NCBI GenBank assembly: GCA_030849085.1
Contig: JASAOM010001034.1
Span: 1 to 64,000, forward strand
Source: Borovskyia barvae
Lineage: Eukaryota > Euglenozoa > Kinetoplastea > Trypanosomatida > Trypanosomatidae
DNA: 64,000 bases
Direction of reading: 5' to 3'
The notes below the pieces were generated by a model. That model ran no database searches, had not been told where the DNA came from, and was given only the letters and a program-made list of their open reading frames with translations. Of this stretch, positions 40,465 to 52,500 are shown piece by piece (positions within the stretch are counted from its first letter, which is position 1; every line of letters starts with the position of its first letter). The position numbers and the translations under genes are program-made.

Positions 40465-41669
40465 GGATATGGATATGAGTGTGTTTTGCCACGGTGAGAA
40501 TGTTGAAGAAGCTCATTCTCTTGTTCTCACATTATCTGCGCGTGTTAGTAATGGAGACATACTCAGAGAAAGGCAAAAAAAAGAAGCTAGCTGTTGTGCC
40601 GTTAACAAGATTGCGTCTTGTGCACCTTTGTATGCCCTACCTGCCTCGCTCTCCTCTCTCTCTCTCGCTTCCGTGTCTGAGAGAGAAAGCGTCTGGGAAG
40701 GGTGGAAAGGGCGGAGGGAGGGCTGCCGCGAAGGTGGCGGGGCAGACGCGAAACTGGCGACTTGTGGATGCAAAATAAAAAACGAAACGGGAGAGAGTTG
40801 TCGAAGGGCATCGGAGTAGATGGTGTTGGCGAGTACAAAGGCGCAGGAGGAAGGAATGGTCACGGGAATAAGTGCATTCGCGCGTGTATGTTAGTGACAG
40901 GAACGAGGTTCTAAAAGGACTCGAGCAGCCAAACTGAAAAGGATCGGGTCATCCTTGTGGAGACCCTTCGAAAGGGAGGAAGAGGCGTAGGTGGAAAGGA
41001 GGGTGCAAGGCCCTATCGCTTATGTGGAACAGCCGCGGGACACAGACCTTCATGAAGCTGTCCTCAGAAGATCGGCAAAGCATGATGACCAGCAGCGCGT
41101 TTGGTGGAACGACTAAGGTTGGGAAAGGGGCACTCACACAGAGGGAGAGATGGGATACAATTACAAGAAAAGACCAAAAGTTCTTAGAAGAAAAAAAGTT
41201 TCACAGAGGTGCGTAAAGACCACCGGGGAAACACCAAAGATGGAGCGACGGCGTCAGGGCCTTTGGTGCCCCAGAAGGATCGAAGAAAAAGATGCACAGG
41301 AAAAATTGAAGAGAAAAGTGGGCTCGCCCGGCAACCGCTCCGATACCTTTCCACTCCCAACTCTCTGAATCTGCAGATAATTAGAGAGCAGTATACATAT
41401 GAAAATAAAACGTTTGAGACACTGCTTTTCTTTCTGGGTCTATGTTCCTCCGAATTTCGGTACCGCTGATAGAAAATCAGCCGTGGAGACACAGCGATGG
41501 GCCACAGCAAAGAACACGGCGAGAGGGATAAACAGAGACGAGGATTTTTTTCTTCCAAAGGAGGCAGCAAGAAAGAAAAGCTGGGATCGAAAGGAGCAAT
41601 ACGGCCCAGCTCAGTCTCACCATACAAGGGATCGGATAGAGGCAAGGAAGGAAGGGGGGAGCCGCAGTT

Positions 41670-44195
41670 TTAATGGATTAACGTTTCCACACACTTGATG
41701 ATGTGTTTCGGCCAGATAGGATGATCCTTCGCTGCCTGCAAGTAACTCTTCAACTCTGGCTGCAGTTTATCGCCGAGGGCTTCCATCTCCTCACAGATGT
41801 CCAAGGCAAGCTGCAGCGCTGGTTCTGCACCTATCATTGGAGAAGTGCTCCGTGTCGAAAGCTCCGTAGCCGCGGTGAGAATATAACGGGCGAACGGCTC
41901 CCAGAACGCCCCCTGCGATACCTCATCTGCCGCCTCCGCCCTCAACATGACGTCCATCTCCTGGGCGTAGAGCGGCATGGCAAGGAGGACCGCGATCGCA
42001 GTGAGCTCGTGCGTCGCCGATAAAGCCAGCAGCGTCGATCGTTGCACCTCACGGGTGTTGGCATCGGTGGTCTCCATCATTTGAAGATTGGCCGCACACG
42101 TCGGGGTGGCGAGGCGTATGGGCGACATGCTGGTGGGTGTCACGAGCGTATTCGTGCTGGTGACCGTTGCGGTGAGGTTGGACGCCTTTATGCTCGAGAC
42201 TGTCGACGCAAGGCCCACAGCGCCATCTTCCCCACCCGTGTATCCCAAGGGGGCAGCCAGGAAAACAGGGCGAGTGCTGAGACTACTGTTTACCGTAACA
42301 GGCGTGGCGCGTGACGTGGGCCGTATTATGAGTCGCTGAAGATCCATGTCGTCCTGTTCGTAGATGTCTGCGGTGGGTGGGGGAAGGCCCTTCATCTCGT
42401 TCTCCAGCCTGGGCAGCCCTCCCACAGAGAAGAACTCCCCCGTAGGCGTCTCCTGGCTGAAAACAACGCAGGTGAGCGGGTCTCCATAAACGCAGCCCGT
42501 GTCGATTCCCACGCAATGTGAATGCGACTGAAACCCAGAGAAGGCGTCATGACCGAACACCACATATTCTGGGCCTTCCCACAGCTGGCCCCACGCTACA
42601 CCCTCCATTCCCTTCGCAATGGCCTTATACGTGCCAGGTTTGTTGGGTACAGCTTCCAGCCGACGCAGGTGCATCACCTCCTCCACATTCTGCTGCTCCA
42701 CAGGGTGCTGGATGTTCAGCCCAGCGTGGACAAGCAGCACATTGTGGCGTGGGATGCGCACCATGTGCGGCAAACTACGTAAGTAGTGTTCACAGTCCGC
42801 TGGGAACTTTTGCGCAAGTCGTTTCACGGGGTCGCGCAGGTCGTCCGGGGTAAAGGCGCGACGGCGCATGCGGGCGCAGCACCGCAGGAGCGTGAAGTCG
42901 TGGTTACCGAGTACCCCATAGGCACCCAGCCGCTGGCAGGCACGCACGACACCAACAGAGTCAGGGCCCTTGTTCACGTAGTCGCCGATGATCAAGAGAC
43001 AGTCTTTGTTTTTTACATATCGCACCTTTTCCATGAGTTGCTCCAGCTGATCCACACAGCCGTGCACGTCCCCTACTACGATGTATCTACCCTCACTCGG
43101 GATAGCTGGCGCGGTGCGGATAATGGGCTTCGCTGCGTCAACGTTGTCCAGATGCCCAAAGGCATCTACCAAGAATTTGTTCGCGGGATCGTGTGCCGGT
43201 CTCTGTGGCTTGGCTGAAGAGGAGGGCGGTGCGTGCGACGGACGTGCCGCCGGACCAGCAGCGTTGCTGGAAGCAGGATGACTAGCAGCACCGGCAGTCA
43301 CATTACTGGATGATGCGGCTGCTGTCGTTGAAGCCGCGTGAGCAGTGATGGCACTCGTTGTTGTTACTGTTGTCGTCTTCTCCTTGCGGGTTCCTGCTGG
43401 CTTGTTATTCTTCGCTCCTTCTCCGGCATCAGTTCCCTTGATCACCGCTGCGGACTCAACCAGAGGCGGTGGTAGCCACGATGTTCCCGCGGTTTTTGTG
43501 AAGAACTCCATTACTTTGGGGTTGAGTGGCTCAGCTGCAGAAGGGTTGGCGACAACAACAGTGTTAGCGGTAGGGACAACTGTGGAAATCTCAACCGATC
43601 GCGGCTTCGGAACGGTGATACCGCTGTGCGAGGGTCGCGTGACTGCTGCCTTCGCACCAGCAGCAGCCGTAGCAGTCGCCAAGGTAGGCGATGCGCTGAC
43701 ATCCGGAGGGGTGGAGAGGACCATTTTTGCGGCTGCACCGTTGCTAGACGAGGGGGACGACGAATGGCTGCTCCTCGCCGCTATAGCAGCTAAGATACTT
43801 CTGCCGTCGTCACGGCTGCTGGCTGTGAAGGTTTCAGGTGTAGGACTACTTTTGACCGCACCTCTGTTTTGGGCGAGCAGACGGTTGAGCTTCTCCGCAA
43901 CGGACGGCGGCGTTGAGTCGAATTCCTTGGGCGTACCTGCTCGTTGTGCCCGACCCGCTCGGAGCTGCGGTTGCCGCTGTCCATGCGTTCCATTCAAAGG
44001 ATCACTGTGCTGAGGGTTGAGGATCGCAGATGTTGGAAAGCTCGAAGGGCTCGCCTGTGTGGGCGTCGATCGCGAACTGAAGACAGAGAGCGCAGGTGGA
44101 GTACTACCGGTGCTAAGACGGTTGCCCACCACCGAGCCATCGCTCAGACGCAGCCCACTGAGCTGAGCGAGAAGATCTCGACTTTTGTCGTCCAT
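41670..44195 (-). CDS. ALPH1: ApaH-like phosphatase, probable mRNA decapping enzyme ALPH1
   Basis: An 841-residue protein from the ATG at 44195 (MDDKSRD); the 76-residue upstream extension reads like leader DNA. Residues 1-360 are a Ser/Thr/Ala-rich, probably disordered extension. The PPP-superfamily catalytic core follows: GDVHGC at 375-380, GDYVNKGPDS at 404-413, GNHD at 430-433, then a HAGLN segment and a GHDA...DTGCVYG region. The GD-x-VNKGP form marks ApaH-like phosphatases rather than ordinary Ser/Thr phosphatases. Kinetoplastids lack DCP2, and T. brucei ALPH1 is the established decapping enzyme acting on the cap4 mRNA end. The long N-terminal and C-terminal extensions match ALPH1 and not the short ALPH2. 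Cytoplasmic (P-body or posterior granule) location is inferred from the family. Confidence 0.88.
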   Translation of the reverse strand: MDDKSRDLLAQLSGLRLSDGSVVGNRLSTGSTPPALSVFSSRSTPTQASPSSFPTSAILNPQHSDPLNGTHGQRQPQLRAGRAQRAGTPKEFDSTPPSVAEKLNRLLAQNRGAVKSSPTPETFTASSRDDGRSILAAIAARSSHSSSPSSSNGAAAKMVLSTPPDVSASPTLATATAAAGAKAAVTRPSHSGITVPKPRSVEISTVVPTANTVVVANPSAAEPLNPKVMEFFTKTAGTSWLPPPLVESAAVIKGTDAGEGAKNNKPAGTRKEKTTTVTTTSAITAHAASTTAAASSSNVTAGAASHPASSNAAGPAARPSHAPPSSSAKPQRPAHDPANKFLVDAFGHLDNVDAAKPIIRTAPAIPSEGRYIVVGDVHGCVDQLEQLMEKVRYVKNKDCLLIIGDYVNKGPDSVGVVRACQRLGAYGVLGNHDFTLLRCCARMRRRAFTPDDLRDPVKRLAQKFPADCEHYLRSLPHMVRIPRHNVLLVHAGLNIQHPVEQQNVEEVMHLRRLEAVPNKPGTYKAIAKGMEGVAWGQLWEGPEYVVFGHDAFSGFQSHSHCVGIDTGCVYGDPLTCVVFSQETPTGEFFSVGGLPRLENEMKGLPPPTADIYEQDDMDLQRLIIRPTSRATPVTVNSSLSTRPVFLAAPLGYTGGEDGAVGLASTVSSIKASNLTATVTSTNTLVTPTSMSPIRLATPTCAANLQMMETTDANTREVQRSTLLALSATHELTAIAVLLAMPLYAQEMDVMLRAEAADEVSQGAFWEPFARYILTAATELSTRSTSPMIGAEPALQLALDICEEMEALGDKLQPELKSYLQAAKDHPIWPKHIIKCVETLIH

Positions 44196-44245
44196 CTGGT
44201 GCCTTCTTACGCCCGTTTTCTTTCTGAAGGTGGTGCAAGCTCGCA

Positions 44246-44300
44246 CTACAGGTCGAGAAGAAAAAAGGGAGAAGAAACAAGAACGAGGAAAAGAGGTACG
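44246..44300 (-). promoter_or_regulatory. Predicted spliced-leader acceptor of the ALPH1-like gene
   Basis: On the minus strand a strong C/T tract (about 44252-44300) is followed by an AG at 44247-44246, about 50 bases before the ATG. Its presence supports starting the protein at 44195 rather than at the upstream end of the open frame. Confidence 0.45.
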
Positions 44301-46801
44301 AAACACACACACACACACACTCACACCGATGAGGGAGTTGCTAATGAAGCGAATCCCCCTCCCGCACACACACGAAAAAAAGGAAATCAACAGACAGGCA
44401 CAGCGAAAAAAGAAAACACGCAACTACTCGCGACTCAGTACAAGCAAAGATAAGAAAAGGTGTGGTGGTGGTAATGGAAGCTAGCGCCTCCGCCAACTAT
44501 ACGGAAAGGTAAAAAAAAGTCCACGGCGATAGTGCAAAACGTGAGAAACAGAGGGAGACAGAGTGAGGGAGCCACGGTGGAGACGGAAAGAAATCAAGCC
44601 ACACAAAAAAAAGACGTTTCAGAATGCAAACAAACGAAACGTGAGCCTCCCCCCCCTCCCCAAAAAAAAAAAAGAGGGGAAGGATGGGGCTAGAAACAAC
44701 CAAAAGAAAATATATGGAAATAGAAAGGCCCCAGAAGATGGAAAGGTATTTCACGGACTCGAAGAAAACACCAATTCGCGTCACCAATACAGTAAGGTGC
44801 GAATGGAAGGTACCACAACTTGGCCTCTACCTTCTGAATTATAAAAATTTAAACAAGGGGAAGAGAGAGCCTTAACGTGCAGTAAAGGGAAGGGAGAGAG
44901 GGAAGGAGACAGTGTCGGGGGTGATAAAGAGCAGTACAATTCGGAGAACGCACGTGACGGACAGATTTTTTTTAAATCGTGTGTGTTGGCGTTTCTGAAG
45001 AAGGACCCGAACTGTCACCCGTATGCCTCGGTGCTCTCTTGTACTTCAAAAAGAAAGACACTCGCAGATGCGCACAAGGATAGCGTACTCTATTACCTCT
45101 CCCCCTTGACCGTCTACCTTTTTTTTGGGGGGAGGGAGGTTGCAGATCCGATATTTTTTCTTACTCGCAATCGAGTGAGAACAGTTTTATGTTTGCTTTT
45201 TCTCAAGCGACCACCTCCCTCTTATTTCCGCTCTTTTCTTTCTCGAAAAATGCAAAAATTACGCGGGTCGTTATCCCTTCTGTTTGGACTGGACAAGATC
45301 ACTGTGTTGCTGTTGTTCGTTTTGGCGTATGTGCGCGAGATCTGCGTACGTGTACCGTGGAAGTGCCAGACCACGCCAGAAGCAATAGCACGTGAAAGGG
45401 GGCGATGGGATGTCCAGCTACCAAATGAAAATTTCCGTAGAAGGGAAAAAATGGAGCTGTAAGCCGCCCAGCGATGGGATAAGAAGAACTGCGAACCCCT
45501 CTTGTAGAGGAAAAGGGGAGGGAAGTCCTTCTACGCACGTAATAAACAGAAACGGCGGGTAAGCTTGAACGCACGCGAAGGACTGGGCACACAACCTAAC
45601 ACACGCACGCACGGAAACCTGGGCAACAACAAGATGCTGGAGTGCTAGCGAACTCTGATGATTGAAAACAACAGCGCACAGGAGTTGAGTAAATATGGCG
45701 ACTTCCTCTCACGGTCAAGAAGAGGGAGAGAGAGGCTCACCGGAGCTGGTACAAGGAGTCCCGTAGTAGAAAGGGAGGAAAGGAGGGAGAGAAGAAACAG
45801 CACTTCTCTGCTGCACAAATAAAGCGCGACGGAGAAAGCCGTAAGCGGAAGGATTCGTGATTTGGTGAGTACGTGTGAAGGTGCAGGAACGAAGTCACGG
45901 CAGCAGGGCGTAGAAGCAGCCAGTTGTGAGAACGCTACAAGAGAGAAAAAGCTTTCAGATTTCCATAAGCGGAGCGCCGTTGTTGTTGTGGGGAACCCCC
46001 ACTCCGCACAGGAGATTTGCCGTTTAATGGAGAAGAGGCTGCTGAAGGGCAAGCAGTATGCAGCGAGCCTCAACCCAATAACAAATCACAAGGCAAGAGA
46101 AATCTAAGACCTTCGCAAACTGTTGAGAAACAGAGAAGGAGGAGGTAGTGAGGCCAGAGCGTCTTAAAAACCGTATGGATGCAAATGCGATGGCGCACGG
46201 CGCAGCACAGCACGGCACAGCGCACACGCTCCCAGGCACTGACAAAATAAATCGTTGCAGAAAAAAAAAAGGGGCCGGGGTAGAGAGATGCAGACACGAA
46301 TGTCAAGGTAGTATTTTGACCTGAAGAGAAAATAAAAGAGAGTGTCAAAGAAAAATAGAGGAGAAAGGTAAAAAGAAAGAGGGGGGGACTCACGTGCACT
46401 CGCACAGAAAAAAGGGAATGACAGCCTCACAACGGAGCTACAAGAGAAGTGGAACGAAGGGCCGTGGGAAGGAGAGCGGGCCTTTCTGTTCGTTCTACGC
46501 CTCTCACCACCGTTAAAACTTCAGAATGAAAGAAGTGCGAACAGGCGAGAGGGAAAAGCCACGAGGGAAAAAACGTTATCGAGAGAATGATCACTTCACG
46601 ACGTCGAAGCTGCGCCACAGAGCCTTGATTTATCTTCGCTCACAACGGCGGAGAGTCGGGGTGAAGACGTGGCAGTACAGAGACGCCCAGAGATCTCAAA
46701 GAACGTGCAGTATTAACGTGGCGGATATCTGGCCCTTCACTATCTTCGTCCTGATCGTCTGTGTTCTTGTGTTCCGCTCTCGGTTGAGCTTGTATGTGCA
46801 G

Positions 46802-46828
46802 GTGTGTGTGTGTGTGTGTGTGTGTGTG
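46802..46828. repeat. GT dinucleotide microsatellite
   Basis: A simple GT repeat followed directly by a GA stretch, in the long interval upstream of the ALPH1-like gene. Confidence 0.9.
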
Positions 46829-48930
46829 GAGAGAGAGAGGAAGGAGAGAAGAAGAAGGGGAAGGAAAGGAGGTGCAAGCGTCCTCCCTCAATGCCCAGAG
46901 TTTCTTTCGGTGAGATTGCAGAGCGGAGAAAGAAAAATGTTGATGGCGAGAGATGAAAACTTAAACTAACAATCACAGAGAAAAGGAGGGAAGGAAGGGG
47001 GGAAGGTATCGCCTGGATGAACACGGAGCGATGTCACAAAACTACACGTGTGCAGGTATGCCGCGTAGTCAGAAAGCAGATACGGCGTGTCACGTACAAC
47101 AGTTCAATGCGAAGAATCTTGTGGTTCGAACAACTTTTTCACGTTCTTTTTTTTGGGGGGGAGAGCACGACCTCTGGCAGCGCGACCACTTTTTCTCGTT
47201 TTGGGGCCGCCTTTTCTCTTCTGCCTCACCCTTTCGCCTCGCCAACTGTAAAAACCTCTTGAGGCAGCGTACCGAAACGCCGCTTGCGATGCCGCCACAC
47301 CGTAGGCTCCGTTTATGAGGCAGGTGGCGGCACGATCCACAGCGCACAAAAAAAACACGTGCTGAGCGAGTCGAACTACCTGAGTAGATGGGGGAGGGGG
47401 GAGAACGCAGTACTTCTTTCGAAAATAGATACGTAGGTGCAGCAGTTGTTTTGAGCTGTGGTGAGACGTGGAAGACGGGACGGAAGGCGGTAGGGGAAAG
47501 GAGGAAAGAAGAAGAGGAAAGGGAGGGAAGGAGTCAGGCGTGTGTCTGACACGTGCTGAATGAAAAAAAAAGGTACACTACCGTGCGCAAAGGGTGCGAT
47601 CCTGTGCTGCTCGAGCTCCACCAAGATTGTCAAGTACCATACAAGATCGACCTGCGTTCGAGGGAAGGGTTGGCGAAGAAGAAGGGGGTCTTCCTTTTCC
47701 AAGTCCACTCGAATTAGATGGCCTATACAGAAAATAGCGAGTGATCTTCCCTGGGATAGAGTCCCTCACCCCGCCTCTGATGTGCACGTCTGTACTCCCA
47801 GACTTGTGATTAAGAGGCAGATTTTTCTGCGCGAGGGAACCGCGCGATCGCTTATCAGCTTTCACTTTTCCCCGAACTCCCCTGATGCAACCCTGGCAAA
47901 CGGGCAAGCAAGAAACGTGTCCTACCAGCCAACCACCAGTCTCTTGTCCGGACGATGGTGTGCAGTGCGACGAGGGCCAACGGACCCGCAGAGTTACGAG
48001 GTAGGTGATGGAGCGGAAGGAGGGAAGGACTGAGGGGAGATGAAGCGAAAGGAGAGAAGGAAGATATGGGGGTGAGGGGAGAGAGGCCCGCCGCAGACGC
48101 ACCGGCTGAACGACAAAAAAGGCTTGGAATGGCAACAGCAGAAAAGATGTATGTGTGTGTGTGTGTATGTGAAGGAGGAGAAGGGAGGGGGGGTGGGGAG
48201 GGAAAGAAGATGGTAGCGAGTAGAGCGCACGTATCGTTCGCCTCCAACACACACCAAATACACCAAAAGAAGGAGGAGGGAGAGATGCGAAGGCACCCGC
48301 GACTCCGACTGATAAGAAAAAGGGAGAAGAAGGGCAGAGGAAAGTAAAACAGCTCCGAGTAACTCTAAAAACCTGTTCGCGAGACAGAGAAAAAAAAGAA
48401 GGCGGAGAGGACAGCTGAGAGCAGCAGCAGTTCCAGGGGGGAGAGGAAAGGAAGAGGAAGAGGGAGAGGAATTGAAAAGTAGAGCTTTGAGACTGCGCGA
48501 ATCCACGATTACCCGTTATGATGACGGATGGATGTTGGCATGTGTGCATATGTTCGAAAATAAAAGGAAGGAAAGGGAAGGGAGCGGGTGGGAGGGATAA
48601 CTTGTGGAAAAGGAGGGGTATCCTCCACCATCGAAGCACGTGACTATCAAAGATAGCGTATGTCGAGCAACAAGCATGAGAATGGATATGCGCTCGCTCA
48701 TCGCGTTGATAGACCTTGCCACGGAACTTGCAATCACATGAGAAAGTCAAGACGTGCGAGAGAAACGGGAGAAGCATTGGCGGTGCTATACACGTGTAGT
48801 GAGTCGCACCGATCGAGAAGAAATTCAAAAGGGCATTGCGAAGAAAAGGGTGGCATGTTGATTTTTTCTTGTCGGGAGGGTGCTCACGTCTTACCTCTCG
48901 GGGTGTAGCACGAGCGCTTGGGTAAGAGAA

Positions 48931-48931
48931 C

Positions 48932-48957
<26 letters not shown>
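48931..48957. repeat. CT dinucleotide microsatellite
   Basis: About thirteen CT units on the plus strand, opposite in skew to the surrounding sequence. Confidence 0.9.
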
Positions 48958-48963
<6 letters not shown>

Positions 48964-49216
48964 CTGCGGGGAAAAACAGAAAGGGAGTGGAGAAGGAAGC
49001 CAAAGGGGGGAGGAGGAAGAGGGCTCTAGGTGTAGTACGGATATTCTTCAATCAGCGTCATTGCCTTTCCACTTCGGAAGAAAGAAAAGAGGGGGGAAAA
49101 GCGAAGCAACGCTCTGTGAAAGGCAGTACCCCTCTTCGCTCTTAGACACCAGCCAGCTATGAAAAGGGGAAAGGAGGGGGAAGAGGTTCAGAGCAACCGA
49201 ATTCTTTTTTTTTTGG

Positions 49217-49219
49217 TGC

Positions 49220-49256
<37 letters not shown>
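49217..49256. repeat. GT dinucleotide microsatellite
   Basis: Forty bases of GT repeat with one interruption near its start, about 255 bases past the stop codon of the 1560-residue gene, so probably in its 3' UTR. Confidence 0.9.
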
Positions 49257-49257
<1 letters not shown>

Positions 49258-49511
49258 CACGTCGAGTCCTCCACGGTGCGCAACCTACGACGTTGAGGTC
49301 TGCATTTCCCATTCTGCGATACGATGTATCTGGTAGCAAAGAGAAGGAGAGGCAAAGAGGATGCAGATGAGAGACACTCGCGTGAGCGACTCCTCCTTGC
49401 AGAACAACAATACACGAACAGCTGAAAAAGTGCAAAAATTAAACAAGATCAGGGACAGAACGAAAACCCACAACAAAAAAGGGAAAAGCAGCACACGAAC
49501 GCGCGGAGGGC

Positions 49512-52500
49512 TCACGCGATGTTTAGGACCTCGGCACAATCATCTGGTGTGTACGCATCTGTATACTCGTTCATCAGTAAAGTTGTGACAACATCGTCAA
49601 AGGCGATATATTTCTGGAGTACGACCGCTCTATCGGTGGCAGCATTGCTTACGTGCTCGCCATGGTAGTCATCATCGGTGGAGCCTGGCCATCCACGGAG
49701 CACCATATCTCGGACCAAAAAATATTCGTTGACCGCGTCCACCATGATGCACGCCTGCTTGAACGTCTGTTGCTGTGTACCTGCAAGTGGTTGTAAAGCG
49801 TGGACCACATGGAAGGGGCGCAGATGATAGGTGTATTGCAGTCGGCCTGGTAAGTCACGGCTCAGCGCCACAGATAAGTCCAGCGCATAGCTGTCCGTTA
49901 TGGCCTGCTCCAATCGCAGAAGCGGATGCGCTACCGCGTAGGGCAGCTCGTACGCTATGAAGAGGCTCCCATCGTGGCATGGCAAAAGCAATATTCGGGA
50001 GGTATTGTCCCGCCGCGTAGTGGGCGACTGCAGTGTCACATGGCGGCCACTGCACTGCAGCTGCCGCGCAAATCGTCGGTGGATGGCACCGACATACGGC
50101 AGAAACCGGGCCTTCGTTGGGGCCGAGGGAAGACGAAAGGCATGGGTGAGGAATGATTGTGGACCGTCGGCGGCACCCACAAACACGTCATCGCCATTTC
50201 CCTGTGCCGTAGTTCGTGCACGTGAAGAAGAGAGATAGGGCCCAAAGAAAGAACATAGCAGGCTAACATTGCCCTCGATGTCGGCGCGAACACATCGATC
50301 ATGAAGCGCAGTCTGAGCAAGAACGCACGCGCCCGCCGACGGCTCACGCGCCTCGACGCGCATCTTCCATGAAACCTTGCCATAATCCTTGAGCAGCCGT
50401 GTCGAATAGTGCGTGTACGACGGCGCAAGCATCTCCGTCGTATCATGCACTGGGTACACCTGCAGGTACACATTCGTGTCGCCTTGCGTACACACCGAGA
50501 GAACTGGATAGCAAAACCCCACAGAGGCGGTACAGCTGGGAAGAAAGACGCAGTGCTGGAAATACAGCTTGTAGTTGCGCAGGGCGAACAGGTGAAGCGA
50601 TATGTCGACGGCGAGAGCCACCAAAACTTCGGCTCTCGAGATCTCTCCGCCATCTCTCTCACGCCGCGGCACTACACCCACCGCGCCATCAACATTAAAA
50701 AATGTCTCTCCTTCCCCGTCCTCCTCTTCCTCAACGCTGCCGGTCGGGAGTGGCTCCAGCACGACCTGCGAGAGCACGCGCAGCGGATTTCCACTCACCA
50801 AGCTCAAGCGAACATCTGCAGGGCTTTCGTGCACGGAGCACAGGAGGAACATTGGAGTGGGGCGGCCAGAAGTTGCGGTGAATGGCGGGACGCCAGCCAG
50901 CCACTGCACGGTGCAGTTCGGTAGCGCGAGCGAGTCCAACGTGTCGAGGGTGGCGGTGCGCAAGACAGTAAGTTTCGATTCGTTTTCGCCTCCAGTCGAA
51001 ACGGTGGCGCACATCGTCATCTCCTCTTTCTCGCCATCCGGCTGACCAGCAATAGATATCAATGCTTCAGAAGTAGAAGTGGGTGATGGTGGAAGTACAA
51101 CTCGGCGGGCGCAGATATACCGCGCGGGAGCCCCCGGAGCGAGCATGTAGGCGCGAGTGTCAGGCCTCATCGGCGTCGCATTGCTCTGTCGCCGCGTAAA
51201 CAAGTGATCATCCAGCGTCAGCAAATGTATTTTCATGTGCTGCACCACCAGCAGGTCGTACATGAGAGTACCGTAGGAGGTGATGTGCTCCACCACTAAC
51301 GCTGTGCCACTCCAGGCGCGAGCCTGCACGTGTTGGGCGTCTTCGAATTCGAGAAGAGCACGAACGGAGTTCTCGAGGTGCGTAGGCCAGGCAGCATCCA
51401 CCTTGGCATCACTGAACCGCTGCAGAGACACTTGAGACGGAGGCATCGTATCCTCTCCCGTCAAGGCGGCAGAGAAGAAAACTGCTGAGCCGCAGAAAGG
51501 TTGCAGCAGCGCACCATCGAACCCATTCAGCACTCCATCTCCCTCTGCTCGAGCCACCGGAGCCAAGAAGGCGCCAGAGAGAGGAATTCTATCGACACCT
51601 GGTAAAGTCGCTAAGGTCCATGTGTGACGCCCCACCGACCCGTCAGCGTCCACCCCTGGAGACTCTCGCGCATCAATCACAATGATGGACACTGCTCCAT
51701 CTGTGTGGGAAGCCACCCAGCGTAGAAGCATTTCTGCCGATGGCAGGGGCAACAGCTGCCGCACAGGTGCACCTGCCCCTAATGCTGAAAAGATGGTGCG
51801 TGCTCCTACGCATCTCCACCGTGCCTGTGCGTCCTGCTGGAGAAACCCCGTGGTGACACCACCGTCCCACCGCCCCACAAGCACGCTCATCTTCGATCCG
51901 CAGCCAGCAGCAGTAGCCGCGATACAAGAAGCCGGCCATACCGAGACGTTTGGTAAGGAGACCCTGCATAGACTACAATTCATTCCCACCACCAGCAGCT
52001 CTGTGGTGCCGTCGGAACGGTCCTCCAGTGTACAGATGAAGACGAGCTCCCCATCTGATAAGACGACCGAAGTGGCATGAGAGACGGGGCACGGAAAAAC
52101 TCCTATCTCATACCCGACAGAGAAGCGGGTCGCCGTGCACTGAGCAGGACCCGCCGGACCAGCACCAAAGGCAAGTGTCGCCTCGTCGCACAAATAGGGC
52201 CATTTGTCGGGTTCACAGAAGGTCATGCGACACATCTCGAAGTGAAATAGTTGCGACGTGGAGCTGGAGCTCACCATGATGTACAGACCAGGTTTGAGCC
52301 TCTCTTCCACATTTCTGCCATCAGAGTGGCCCACTTGAGGTATACGAGCCGTCAATAAACTTTTTATTGGTGCCCGCATTTTTGTAACCCCGCGCACGTA
52401 GAGCGGTGCACCTGGTTGAAGGTAGCGGAGCACACCTTTCGCAAAGCTCGCCACGTAGCCGTGAGAGGCCTCGCACAAATCAGTCATGGGGCCATCGCCG

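Larger units (their letters stand above)
37689..41669. other. Long intergenic region between the ALPH1-like gene and the 720-residue gene
   Basis: Almost 4 kb with no supported gene. It is largely purine-rich on the plus strand, as expected of UTR sequence of minus-strand genes, with a TA microsatellite at 40440-40464. The block at about 39660-40190 differs: it is GC-rich and C-rich on the plus strand, and is listed separately as a possible degenerate retroposon. Much of this region is probably the 3' UTR of the ALPH1-like mRNA. Confidence 0.55.
44196..49511. other. Long gene-poor interval between the 1560-residue gene and the ALPH1-like gene
   Basis: 5.3 kb, the largest gap between genes in the cluster. 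It is dominated by purine-rich plus-strand sequence and microsatellites: GT at 46802-46828 and 49217-49256, CT at 48931-48957. A pyrimidine-rich patch on the plus strand lies at 45050-45260. Open frames of up to 416 codons exist, but they consist of Ser/Phe/Leu/Pro-rich translation of low-complexity DNA and show no domain. A long 3' UTR or unrecognised non-coding RNAs are possible. Confidence 0.5.

Noticed and set aside
39601-40819. Plus-strand open frames of 232 and 307 codons
   Set aside because: They oppose the cluster, overlap each other, run through a TA microsatellite and show no domain.
44196-44423. 76-codon upstream extension of the ALPH1-like frame, signal-peptide-like
   Set aside because: The Cys/Phe/Ser-rich stretch translates CA and poly-pyrimidine DNA; a good acceptor AG lies between it and the internal ATG.
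44983-45462. 159-codon plus-strand frame
   Set aside because: Opposes the cluster and crosses poly(T) and poly(G) runs; no family motif.
47578-48828. 416-codon minus-strand open frame
   Set aside because: Translation is Ser/Phe/Leu/Pro-rich low-complexity sequence from pyrimidine-rich DNA with dinucleotide repeats and no motif; best read as UTR.
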